From positions 3,906,001 to 3,970,000 of the forward strand of contig NZ_CP022743.1 of NCBI RefSeq assembly GCF_002257585.1: 64,000 nt of DNA, given 5' to 3'. A program made the translations under genes and the position numbers. The first letter of the stretch is position 1. Every line of letters starts with the position of its first letter. Below, in pieces: positions 25,831-34,076 of the stretch. The notes beneath the pieces were generated by a model. It did not search any database. It saw only the letters and a program-made list of their open reading frames with translations, and was not told where the DNA came from. This DNA is from Mucilaginibacter xinganensis (GTDB taxonomy: Bacteria > Bacteroidota > Bacteroidia > Sphingobacteriales > Sphingobacteriaceae).

Positions 25831-26994
25831 TCATTTACCGGCAAATTTGTTTTTAGGCGGGTGGCTTATTACGGCCCCATGCTTGCGTTTATTTGATTTT
25901 TTCCGTTTTCCAAACCATATAATAAAACCGGTTGCCGGTAATCCGGCGCAAATCAGGCTGGCTGAAAAAGCAATGATCTTACCTGTTATTCCAAGAATCT
26001 GCCCCACATGAATATCATAATTCATGTCGTTCATTTTCATTCCGGGGCTTTTGCTGGTATGAGGTAAGTACTGCAGCTGTCTTCCACTGTATTTATCAAA
26101 AGTGTAGCTGTCGCTTTTGTAATAATGCAGGGTTTTGGCATAAGCTGTTACTCCTACTGCACCTGACATAGCATTGTCTTCATAAATTAAGAACATTTGG
26201 GCCGCCGGCGACCTATTTTGCACTTCTGCAAATGCGCGGTCTATTACCGGTTTACCTTTCGTTATAACTTTTAATAGTGAGTCTGATTTTGGGGCTGTCT
26301 TTTCTGCAGTATAGATTTTGCCCTGATTAGCCGTGTTGTAAATCCCGTCGCGCATCCAGTTAAACGTTATGGATAGCCCTGTTACAGCTAAAATAATAGC
26401 TACACCAGTGGCGTAAAAGCCAAGCACGTTATGCAAATCGTAGTTTACCCGTCGCCAGCGGCCATTCCATTTTATTGTAAAGCTGCGTTTCCGATCGGTT
26501 TTACGCTTTGGCCACCACAGCACAATACCCGTTATCATGATCAAAACAAATAGGATAACAGAAATGCCCACTATTAAACTGCCAATTTTTGGTGGCAATA
26601 ACAGGTAGAGGTGAATGTATTCAACAATAATAAAAAAGTTAGTCTGTGGGTTTTCAGTATGCGTAATCAAGCCTGTGTACGGGTTCATAAATACATACTG
26701 TAAACCAAGCTTTGGCTCATTTACGAGTACGGCTGCAGGGCGGTCTTTACCATAATAATAAATATAGTTTGCCGTACCGCCGGGATAGCTCTTAAGGGCA
26801 GTCTGCTTTAAAACCGATGGTGCCAAATAAGGGCCGTTTTTAAATTCAACTTTCCTGTAGCTATGAACAGCATCCTGGATCTCGTCCTGGAAACAGAAGA
26901 TACAACCCGTAACGCTTACAATAAACACCACCAGCCCGGTTATAAAACCAAGCCAGCGGTGCATAAAAAGTATAGTCTTTTTAAAAGAGGTCAT
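25831..26994 (-). CDS. PepSY-associated TM-helix protein
   Basis: A 387-residue inner-membrane protein with about four transmembrane segments (near residues 12-35, 140-165, 190-212 and 345-370) and periplasmic PepSY-type regions between them. MHRWLGFITGLVVFIVSVTG at the start is the family signature. Proteins of this type commonly accompany TonB-dependent siderophore receptors and may reduce or handle the imported iron complex. It begins 2 bases after the receptor stop, so it forms one operon with that gene. Confidence 0.9.
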   Translation of the reverse strand: MTSFKKTILFMHRWLGFITGLVVFIVSVTGCIFCFQDEIQDAVHSYRKVEFKNGPYLAPSVLKQTALKSYPGGTANYIYYYGKDRPAAVLVNEPKLGLQYVFMNPYTGLITHTENPQTNFFIIVEYIHLYLLLPPKIGSLIVGISVILFVLIMITGIVLWWPKRKTDRKRSFTIKWNGRWRRVNYDLHNVLGFYATGVAIILAVTGLSITFNWMRDGIYNTANQGKIYTAEKTAPKSDSLLKVITKGKPVIDRAFAEVQNRSPAAQMFLIYEDNAMSGAVGVTAYAKTLHYYKSDSYTFDKYSGRQLQYLPHTSKSPGMKMNDMNYDIHVGQILGITGKIIAFSASLICAGLPATGFIIWFGKRKKSNKRKHGAVISHPPKNKFAGK

Positions 26995-26996
26995 CC

Positions 26997-29471
26997 CTAA
27001 AGTTTATAAGATGCGCTTAAAACAAACTGACGTAGTTTTTGAGGATTAACCGTGGTGTAGCCCGTGTAATAATGCTTATTGGTTATATTATTGGCGCTTA
27101 AACCCAGGCGATATTTTGACCGGTCAAAAAACAGCGATCCGTTAAAAAGTGTGTATGATGGCAGTGAGAAAGTACCCTGGCTGTTACTGTTTATTATTTT
27201 GTTATCACTGGCGTAATTGCCACCAATACCTACACCCAACCCTTTAACCACGTTCTGCGGCAAGCGGTAGCTTATGTACAGGTTAGCCAAATATGGCGAG
27301 CCGGCAGTGTTTGGACGGCGGCCAATAACGTCTGAATCTGCCCTGGTATATTTCGAATCGTTGTAAGAAAACCCGGCCACGATATTAATACCTGAAAAAG
27401 GATTGGCAATAATTTCGGTTTCAAATCCTTTGCTGGTTTGCGTACCATCCTGTACCTGCCCATATACCGGCGAGTTCGGAATTGCACGTAAGGTATTTGT
27501 CAGGTTGATACGGTAGTAGCTGATAGTTCCGTTAAGCTTGCCATTAAACAACGCTAATTTAAAGCCACCCTCAACCTGGTTTGCATTTTGTAATTTGGCT
27601 ACCACAGGCTCATTATTACCGTTGGTAAATACGCCCGGATTTACAAAACCATTCTGATAATTGGCGAAAAACGAAAGCTGATCTTTTACAGGCTGGTAGA
27701 TCAACCCAAATTTTGGTGAAAACGCTGTTTGGTTGAACGGCCTGGTCTGTTGTACATGGTCAAAATTATAAGTTCCTTTATTTTCGTAATGATCCAGCCT
27801 GCCCCCTGCCGACGCGATTAGCTGATCAGTAATGTTAAGCACGTCAGATACGTAAGCGCTGTAAGTATCCGTTTTATAGATATAGGTGTAAGTGTTGGCC
27901 GCAGTTAAAGGGTTAGCTGCATTGGTTGCGTCAACCAGTTGCTTGTTAAATGCGCCATAATCAAAAGTTGAGCTGTTGATAGGAGCAACACCGTAAAAGT
28001 TGCCGAAAAAAACCTGGTTTGAATTTACATGCTGCAGATCAAGCCCCAGCACAAAGCGGTTACGTAAAGCGCCTATGTTAAAATCACCGTTCAGGTTTTC
28101 CTGTATTTCGGTGGTATTGAGTTTGCTGTTACGGGTGGACTGATCATACCGAAGGATATAATTATTATCGCCGGCAATATCCGGTGCGCCAAAGCTATTG
28201 GCTACTGCATCTGTAACCAGGTAATAGTATGGGCTGGCGCCATTTGAAAAACTATTTGACGAAGTGAAAAGTGTTTGCGAGGTAAGCTTGTCTGAAAATT
28301 TATAATTAGCCTGTGCAAAATAGTTAGCACTCCTTGAATATTGGGTTACATTATCGTTGGAGTAGGCCTGGTTGTAATTAATATTAAGCTGGCTTACTTT
28401 GCTGATCCCCATTTGGCTGGGCGTGGAGTAAAAGAAAAAGAAAGGTTTGGCGGAACTGCGCCCGTAAAACAACTCGGCCTGGGCCAAAAATGAAAGCTTT
28501 TCGCTTACCTTAACAGATAAACTTGGCGCTGCTGCAAAACTGCGGCTCTTACCATAGTTTTGAAAACTACCCTCATAATTATAAGCTGAATTTAACCTGA
28601 ACAAAACATTCTTGTCTTTGCTAAGCGGTGTGTTTAAATCAAGGCTGGTACGGCTTAAATCGTAATTACCCGCAGCCTGCCCAATTTCAATACCGAGGGT
28701 GTCATAAGGCTTTTTTGTTACCCTGTTTACCAGCCCGCCAAAAGAAGTTAAAGCACTGCCAAACAAGGTAGCAGAAGGGCCTTTTATAACCTCTATCTTA
28801 TCAATATTTACCGCATCAATACTGCTGGTAACCAACCCGGCTACACCATCGCGCAAGCGCGTCTGCGTTGGGAAACCACGGAGCGTAAAATAACCACCGC
28901 CGTCTCCTGCGCGCCCGGTTGCATCCCACATTTTCTGTACCCCCGGTGCGTTTCTGAGTGCATCATCAACGGTGTATAGCTGTTGTTCTTTCAGCAGTTC
29001 ATTGGTTATTGTGGCGTAACTTTGAGCATTCTCGAGATTGCTTAACGGTATTTTACCAACATCAGTGCTTATCTTCCGGGTAAACCGGTTAGCCCGGCTC
29101 GCTATAATGTTCACTTCGCTCAACTGCGCCATACTGGCCTTTACCGTTATTAAGGGAACATCAACGGTTTGATCCGGCAGAACTGTTACCGGAACTTCAA
29201 CGGTTTCAACACCTATATAGGAAATAATCAATGTGTAGGCACCGGCTGGCGCTTTGAAAACGAAATCGCCATTTCCATTGGTGCTGGTGCCATACCGGGT
29301 ACCCATCAATCCAATTGCAATGTTATCTGCAGCGTTTTTATCGGCGGTAACAACCTTACCTTTAACCGTTCCATACGGTTGTTGTGCAAAAAGATCGGGT
29401 GTAATAATAATTGTAAACAGTATTAAGAATAGCGTGAATACTAAAAAAGGATTGGGTTGAGTTTTTTTCAT
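26997..29471 (-). CDS. TonB-dependent siderophore-type receptor
   Basis: An 824-residue outer-membrane receptor. A signal peptide ends around LFAQQ. Residues ~32-115 form a carboxypeptidase-like regulatory domain (GTVKGKVVTADKNAADNIAIG). A plug domain follows (DALRNAPGVQK, GGYFTLRGFPT, IEVIKGPSATLFG), then a 22-strand-type barrel ending in the aromatic terminus LSASYKL. The plug features and the PepSY partner point to ferric siderophore uptake. A Fur-like palindrome lies 86 bases upstream. The particular siderophore is not determinable. Confidence 0.93.
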   Translation of the reverse strand: MKKTQPNPFLVFTLFLILFTIIITPDLFAQQPYGTVKGKVVTADKNAADNIAIGLMGTRYGTSTNGNGDFVFKAPAGAYTLIISYIGVETVEVPVTVLPDQTVDVPLITVKASMAQLSEVNIIASRANRFTRKISTDVGKIPLSNLENAQSYATITNELLKEQQLYTVDDALRNAPGVQKMWDATGRAGDGGGYFTLRGFPTQTRLRDGVAGLVTSSIDAVNIDKIEVIKGPSATLFGSALTSFGGLVNRVTKKPYDTLGIEIGQAAGNYDLSRTSLDLNTPLSKDKNVLFRLNSAYNYEGSFQNYGKSRSFAAAPSLSVKVSEKLSFLAQAELFYGRSSAKPFFFFYSTPSQMGISKVSQLNINYNQAYSNDNVTQYSRSANYFAQANYKFSDKLTSQTLFTSSNSFSNGASPYYYLVTDAVANSFGAPDIAGDNNYILRYDQSTRNSKLNTTEIQENLNGDFNIGALRNRFVLGLDLQHVNSNQVFFGNFYGVAPINSSTFDYGAFNKQLVDATNAANPLTAANTYTYIYKTDTYSAYVSDVLNITDQLIASAGGRLDHYENKGTYNFDHVQQTRPFNQTAFSPKFGLIYQPVKDQLSFFANYQNGFVNPGVFTNGNNEPVVAKLQNANQVEGGFKLALFNGKLNGTISYYRINLTNTLRAIPNSPVYGQVQDGTQTSKGFETEIIANPFSGINIVAGFSYNDSKYTRADSDVIGRRPNTAGSPYLANLYISYRLPQNVVKGLGVGIGGNYASDNKIINSNSQGTFSLPSYTLFNGSLFFDRSKYRLGLSANNITNKHYYTGYTTVNPQKLRQFVLSASYKL

Positions 29472-29556
29472 TTGCTTTTATTTAGACTAATTATAAATAA
29501 TGTCGCAAATGTATACCTGACAACGCTAAAAACAAAGCTTTTTAAGATATTTATTT

Positions 29557-29567
29557 AGAATGATTCT
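29557..29567. promoter_or_regulatory. Fur-like operator candidate for the TonB receptor operon
   Basis: AGAAT-G-ATTCT is a perfect 5-1-5 inverted repeat in an AT-rich context (TTTAGAATGATTCTTAT), 86 bases upstream of the receptor start. Iron repression would suit the operon, but the match to known Fur boxes is only partial. Confidence 0.4.
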
Positions 29568-29617
29568 TATTACTTACCACAACTGTAAAATCATAAACGT
29601 AAATTCGGTATAAATAA

Positions 29618-29703
29618 TAATGAAACATGTTTATTATCAGTCACTTATACCAATTTATTCCTTGATAAAAATAAAACTCACTGATAATCAGTATGTTTCA
29701 TTA
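29618..29703. repeat. Imperfect 24-bp inverted repeat with 38-base spacer
   Basis: The left arm 29618-29641 and right arm 29680-29703 match as reverse complements at 20 of 24 positions, with mismatches clustered in the middle (TAATGAAACAT-N4-ATTATCAGT). The outer TAATGAAACAT and inner ATTATCAGT blocks are exact. It could be a small MITE-like remnant or a regulatory stem. Confidence 0.65.
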
Positions 29704-29707
29704 TGTT

Positions 29708-29817
29708 CCGGGTGTTCCGTGTGCAAAAATGGAACGCTCCGGCGGCGTGGATACACAACTTGCCTCATCCAAAACTACAGTTGCACGCGGTTGTAGAGAA
29801 ATGCAGATGTTAGGCAA
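29708..29817. other. Structured intergenic segment, possible non-coding RNA
   Basis: CCGGGTGTTCC at 29708-29718 can pair with GGAACGCTCCGG at 29731-29742 (G-U pairs, one bulge). TTGCCT at 29760-29765 pairs with AGGCAA at 29812-29817 and encloses the hairpin CTACA/TGTAG (29775-29779 with 29792-29796). This pairing density exceeds the neighbouring AT-rich DNA. Strand and function are unknown. Confidence 0.3.
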
Positions 29818-29890
29818 CAGTTTGGCTTTGCCGAACTCGCATTATTTATATTACTGATTAACAGATAGTTAATATAACTCATCGGCATTT

Positions 29891-29926
29891 TAAAAAGAAA
29901 AGGCTCACCCAAACATTGGGTAAGCC
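29891..29926 (-). terminator. Distal copy of the duplicated terminator
   Basis: GGCTCACCCAA at 29902-29912 pairs with TTGGGTAAGCC at 29916-29926 with a single mismatch. The minus-strand transcript continues into a T-rich tract (29891-29901). Confidence 0.8.
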
Positions 29927-29989
29927 CTTAAAAAGTTGTGATTATTTTACCACCGGCAAAATAATAGTTAATATAACTCATCGGCATTT

Positions 29990-30025
29990 TAAAAAGAAAA
30001 GGCTCACCCAAACATTGGGTAAGCC
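29990..30025 (-). terminator. Proximal terminator of the S15 hydrolase gene
   Basis: Identical to the distal copy 99 bases away. It lies 15 bases after the stop of the gene at 30041-31921, so it is the functional terminator of the hydrolase pair. Confidence 0.85.
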
Positions 30026-30040
30026 CTTAAAAAGTTGTGA

Positions 30041-31921
30041 TTATTTTACCACCGGCAAAATAATTTTTGATTGGTTGTGATAAATATTGATGGTCTCTTT
30101 CAAAAAGTCCTCGTCTTTTGCGTGGTATATATCAATAAATTGCTGCGGGTTACGGTCAACCAGCGGGAACCAGCTGCTTTGTACCTGTACCATAATTTTG
30201 TGGCCCTTTTTAAAAGTGTGCGCAACATCGGGCAGTGTATATTTTACCTGGGTGGGCTTGCCGGGTGTAAAAGCCTCGGGTTTTGAATAACTGTTGCGAT
30301 ACCTGCCACGCATAATTTCAGCGCGGACCAGCATTTGATACCCTCCCATTGGCACTTTTGCGGTGGCATCAGCTTCGGCATAAATATCTACGTCGTTGTA
30401 GCCGGCGCTGTCAGGAAATACATCTATCAGCTTTACCACAAAATCAGCATCTGTATTTGAAATGCCTACCATCAGGTCGGCAACTACCGGGCCGCCCAAG
30501 GTAAGATCCTTATCAAGCGCGCCGGTTTCATATACCAGTACATCAGGGCGGCGTGAAGCAAAGCGCTGATCATCGGTCATATAATTACGGGTGCGGTTAA
30601 AGTGCACATCTTCGGTATAGGGTACCGGCCTTGAGGGATCACTTACATAACTGTCAAATGAGGGTGCAAAGGTATTTACCGCATCAAATGAAAGCTTTCC
30701 CTTTTGTTCCAGGTAAAGGTTGGTTGGCTGTACATCAGCCGGCGGCCATTGCTTAAGCTGGTGCCATTGGTTTTCACCGGTAAAAAATACGGTTGCTTTG
30801 CTGATATTATCTACGGAGCCCCGCCCTCTCAGGTAATACTCAAAAAAGGGAATTTCGATATTATCTGCGTAATAAGTACTGGTATTGCTTCCCCATTGCA
30901 CATTACCCAAATGCGTACCATCATTATTGCGCCATTGCTCATGGTACCACGGCCCCATTACAAGGCGGTTATTGGTTTCCGGGCTCTGCTTCTCAATAGC
31001 CTGGTAGGTGTTCCAGGCACCAAAACAATCCTCGGCATCAAATATCCCTCCTACTACCAGCATAGCAGGTTTTACACTTTTTATCCCAACACGTGCGTTA
31101 CGCGCCATCCACCAATCATCGCGATTAGGGTGGTTCATCATCTGGTTCCAGAAAACAAGGCTGTCACCGGCCAGTTTGGTAAGGTTTGGCAATGCCCCGG
31201 CGTTCAGGTAAAACGAATAGCCGTCATGGTCAGGATAGTCAAATGTTTTAGCGGCAACCGAGGTGGGTTTAGGGTGTGGCGCGCCAAAGCCGGAGCCTGC
31301 ATAAAAGGCAAATGCATCCATCTGGAAAAAAGCACCGTTATGGTGAAAATCATCGCCAACAAACCAATCTGTTACAGGTGCCTCCGGGCTAACTGCCTTT
31401 AATGCGGGGTGGCCACTTAAAGATGCCATGGTTGAGTAAAAGCCGGGGTACGAAATTCCAAACACGCCAACTTTGCCGTTATTGTTATCAAGGTTCTTCA
31501 CCATCCAATCTATGGTATCATAAGTATCGCTGGCTTCGTCAATGTCGTTTTTGGTTTTCTTATTGAAGTTAAACGGGCGAACATCCATAAACTGCCCCTC
31601 GCTCATCCACCTGCCCCTCACATCAGCAATCACCATAATATACCCTTTTTTGCAGTATTGAATAAGGTGATTCACCCAAAACGGGCGATACTTGTCCTTA
31701 CCATAGGGAGCACAGGAGTATGGTGTGCGCTCCATCAGGATCGGATGTTTTTCAGCATTATCCTTCGGCAGGTACGCCGAAATAAACAGCTTCACACCGT
31801 CGCGCATCGGAATAGTTACTTCTTTTTTGGTATAGTTGTTAACAAACCACACAGAATCGGCATTTTGCGCAAATGCCATAACCGGGAAAATTAATGTGAA
31901 CAGAAAGTATAATTTTTTCAT
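30041..31921 (-). CDS. CocE/NonD-type S15 hydrolase, alpha-amino-acid ester hydrolase-like (copy 1)
   Basis: A 626-residue secreted alpha/beta hydrolase. A signal peptide ends near MAFAQ. The nucleophile elbow GISYPG has Ser157. DDFHHNG and IFDAEDCFGAW correspond to the acidic cluster that binds the substrate amino group in alpha-amino-acid ester hydrolases, and DVAHTFKKGH leads the C-terminal jelly-roll domain. It probably cleaves amino-acid esters, amides or beta-lactam side chains, or dipeptides. The next gene on the same strand (31956-33800) is a close paralog 34 bases away. A duplicated terminator follows. Confidence 0.88.
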   Translation of the reverse strand: MKKLYFLFTLIFPVMAFAQNADSVWFVNNYTKKEVTIPMRDGVKLFISAYLPKDNAEKHPILMERTPYSCAPYGKDKYRPFWVNHLIQYCKKGYIMVIADVRGRWMSEGQFMDVRPFNFNKKTKNDIDEASDTYDTIDWMVKNLDNNNGKVGVFGISYPGFYSTMASLSGHPALKAVSPEAPVTDWFVGDDFHHNGAFFQMDAFAFYAGSGFGAPHPKPTSVAAKTFDYPDHDGYSFYLNAGALPNLTKLAGDSLVFWNQMMNHPNRDDWWMARNARVGIKSVKPAMLVVGGIFDAEDCFGAWNTYQAIEKQSPETNNRLVMGPWYHEQWRNNDGTHLGNVQWGSNTSTYYADNIEIPFFEYYLRGRGSVDNISKATVFFTGENQWHQLKQWPPADVQPTNLYLEQKGKLSFDAVNTFAPSFDSYVSDPSRPVPYTEDVHFNRTRNYMTDDQRFASRRPDVLVYETGALDKDLTLGGPVVADLMVGISNTDADFVVKLIDVFPDSAGYNDVDIYAEADATAKVPMGGYQMLVRAEIMRGRYRNSYSKPEAFTPGKPTQVKYTLPDVAHTFKKGHKIMVQVQSSWFPLVDRNPQQFIDIYHAKDEDFLKETINIYHNQSKIILPVVK

Positions 31922-31955
31922 TGCTATAAATGATTAGAGTTGTTATAAACTGCTT

Positions 31956-33800
31956 CTATTTCAAAACCGGTAAAATCAGCTTTGACTGGTCATGATAAAT
32001 ATTGATGGTCTCTTTCACGAAATCTGAATCTTTTGCGTGGTAGATGTCAACAAATTGCTGTGGGTTCCTGTCGGCTAAAGGGAACCAGCTGCTTTGCACC
32101 TGCACCATAATGCGGTGTCCCTTTTTAAAAGTATGTGCAACATCAGGCAGCGTAAACTTCACCTGTGCGGGCTTCCCCGGCACGAAAACTTCCGGTTTAG
32201 AAAAACTGTTGCGGAACCTGCCGCGCATAATATCGCCCCGCACCAACATTTGGTAGCCGCCCATTGGGTACCGGGTAACCGGGTTCTTTGCGGCATCGTC
32301 CGGCAAAACATCTATCAGCTTGACTACGAAATCAGCATCGGTTTTTGAAATACTCACCAACAGATCAGCAACCAGCGGGCCGGCAAGCGTAATGTCATTC
32401 TGCAGGGTATCTGTTTCAAAAACCAGCACATCGGTACGCCGTGCAGCAAAACGCTGGTCGTCGGTCATGTATTCCCGCGTGCGGTCAAAGTGCACCTTTT
32501 CGGCATAAGGTACCGGTTTGGCCGGGTCGCTTACGTAGGTATCAAAAGTTGATGCGCCTGTTTTGGTAAATGAGAGCTTCCCATCAGCTTCCAGGTAAAG
32601 CGGTGTTGGCGTTACATCAGCAGGCGGCCATTGCTTAAATTTATGCCATTTATTTTCGCCGGAAAAGAAGATCGTAGCCATGCTGATGCTATCAAGCGAT
32701 CCCTTGCCCTTTAGATAATAGTTAAACCAGGGCACCTCTATGTTATTCTGGTACCATTCTGAAGTATTGCTGTAAAACATGATATTGCCGAGATGGGTAC
32801 CGTCTTTACTGGCCCATTGACCGTGATACCACGGGCCCATAACCAATTTACTGGTTGTTGCGGGGCTTTGTTTAATCAATGCATCGTAAGTATGCCATGC
32901 ACCATAGCCGTCTTCCGCATCAAACAAACCGCCAACCACCAGCATCGCTGGTTTTACATTTTTTATGCCCGACCTTGTATCACGTGCCTTCCACCAGGCA
33001 TCCAGGTTTGGATGTTTCATCATATTATCCCAAAACTCCAGGCTGTCGCCGGTTATTTTGGTAAAGTTGGGTAGTGCCCCCATCTTCAGGTAATAAGCAT
33101 AGTTGTCATCTCCTGGAATATGAAAAGTTTTTGCAGGCTTTGTGCTGGGTTGCGGGTGTGGCTGACTAAAGCCGTAGCCTACATGAAAGTCAAATGCATC
33201 CATTAAAAATAATACGCCATTGTGATGGTCGTCATCGCCAAAAAACCTGTCAGTTACGGGTGCCTGCGGACAAACAGCCTTTAGTGCCGGATGCCCGCTC
33301 AAAGCCGCCTCGGTGGCAAAAAAACCCGGGAACGAAATTCCGGTTACGCCAGCGTTACCATTGTTATTTTCAACGTTTTTTACCAGCCAGTCTATGGTAT
33401 CATAGGTGTCACTCGCTTCATCAATATCTTTGTTTGTTTTTTTATTGGGATTAAAGGGCCTCACTACTTCAAACTTTCCCTCGCTCATCCACCTGCCACG
33501 GATATCCTGGATCACCAGAACATAACCTTCGCGGCAATATTTCATCATATAGCTGTACCAATACTGGCGATAGCCTTTTCCGTACGGCGCGCAGGAATAT
33601 GGCGTACGTGTAATCAATATGGGGTGCTTTTCTGATCGATCCTTTGGTTCGTATATGGAGGTAAATAACTTCACACCGTCACGGGCCGGAATGGTGACTT
33701 CCTTTTTGATGTAATTATTAACAAACCACACCGAATCGGCATTTTGGGCAAAAGTTATAAACGGAAAAAAAAGAAATACAAGAATGTATAATTTCTTCAT
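31956..33800 (-). CDS. CocE/NonD-type S15 hydrolase, alpha-amino-acid ester hydrolase-like (copy 2)
   Basis: A 614-residue paralog of the 30041-31921 product, very similar along its whole length, including the signal peptide (TFAQN) and C-terminal domain. The nucleophile elbow is GISFPG with Ser156. The acidic cluster is kept (DDDHHNG, LFDAEDGYGAW). The tandem arrangement indicates gene duplication with later divergence, mainly in the segment before YPMGGYQ. It is transcribed first of the pair. The substrate is unknown and may differ from that of copy 1. Confidence 0.88.
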   Translation of the reverse strand: MKKLYILVFLFFPFITFAQNADSVWFVNNYIKKEVTIPARDGVKLFTSIYEPKDRSEKHPILITRTPYSCAPYGKGYRQYWYSYMMKYCREGYVLVIQDIRGRWMSEGKFEVVRPFNPNKKTNKDIDEASDTYDTIDWLVKNVENNNGNAGVTGISFPGFFATEAALSGHPALKAVCPQAPVTDRFFGDDDHHNGVLFLMDAFDFHVGYGFSQPHPQPSTKPAKTFHIPGDDNYAYYLKMGALPNFTKITGDSLEFWDNMMKHPNLDAWWKARDTRSGIKNVKPAMLVVGGLFDAEDGYGAWHTYDALIKQSPATTSKLVMGPWYHGQWASKDGTHLGNIMFYSNTSEWYQNNIEVPWFNYYLKGKGSLDSISMATIFFSGENKWHKFKQWPPADVTPTPLYLEADGKLSFTKTGASTFDTYVSDPAKPVPYAEKVHFDRTREYMTDDQRFAARRTDVLVFETDTLQNDITLAGPLVADLLVSISKTDADFVVKLIDVLPDDAAKNPVTRYPMGGYQMLVRGDIMRGRFRNSFSKPEVFVPGKPAQVKFTLPDVAHTFKKGHRIMVQVQSSWFPLADRNPQQFVDIYHAKDSDFVKETINIYHDQSKLILPVLK

Positions 33801-34026
33801 AGTAATAAATTATGAGGTCAGACAGTAAATATGATAAAAAAAACGCAGAAAAAGAATGGCACGAATTAGCCCTGGGGACGCCCAATACCGAAAGCGTATT
33901 TACTTGATTTTATTAAGTTCCTGGCGCTGGTTTTCATCAATTTATTTTATTGATGAACAATTTAGCGGGATGCTTTCATATCCCGGCCATAATGCAAAAA
34001 ATGAATCAAAAAATGGTAAATATTTC

Positions 34027-34056
34027 CGTAGAGATCCTATAAAGCACATCTCTACG
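34027..34056. repeat. CGTAGAGAT-type intergenic palindrome
   Basis: CGTAGAGAT at 34027-34035 and ATCTCTACG at 34048-34056 are perfect reverse complements with a 12-base loop. Such GTAGAGAT palindromes are repeated between genes in many Bacteroidota. Lying 20 bases after the beta-lactamase stop, it may also help end that transcript. Confidence 0.7.
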
Positions 34057-34076
34057 AAAAAGGAAAGGAGCATTAA

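Larger units (their letters stand above)
29472..30040. other. 570-base non-coding region with several structured elements
   Basis: No convincing gene. From left to right it holds a Fur-like palindrome (29557-29567), a long inverted repeat (29618-29703), a densely paired stretch (29708-29817) and a 99-bp tandem duplication that contains the terminator of the S15 hydrolase gene (29865-30064). A 36-codon plus-strand frame from the ATG at 29704 to the TAG at 29812 is possible but looks like chance. Confidence 0.7.
29865..30064. repeat. 99-bp tandem duplication including a gene end and terminator
   Basis: The unit 29865-29963 repeats exactly as 29964-30062, and identity continues to 30064. Each copy carries the terminator hairpin (GGCTcACCCAA / TTGGGTaAGCC, at 29902-29926 and 30001-30025, with a T-rich tail on the minus strand) and the last codons of the hydrolase gene. 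The distal copy therefore holds a detached fragment of the gene's 3' end. The perfect identity suggests a recent event or an assembly artefact. Confidence 0.93.

Noticed and set aside
29704..29814. A 36-codon plus-strand frame in the structured intergenic region
   Set aside because: The frame is short, unrelated to any family I know, and the region is better explained by base-paired structure.
29865..30064. A CRISPR-like or larger repeat array
   Set aside because: There are only two copies, directly adjacent, with no spacers; it is a simple tandem duplication.
30704..31402. A 232-codon plus-strand frame opposite the first S15 hydrolase gene
   Set aside because: It lies within an intact conserved gene on the other strand and shows no family features.
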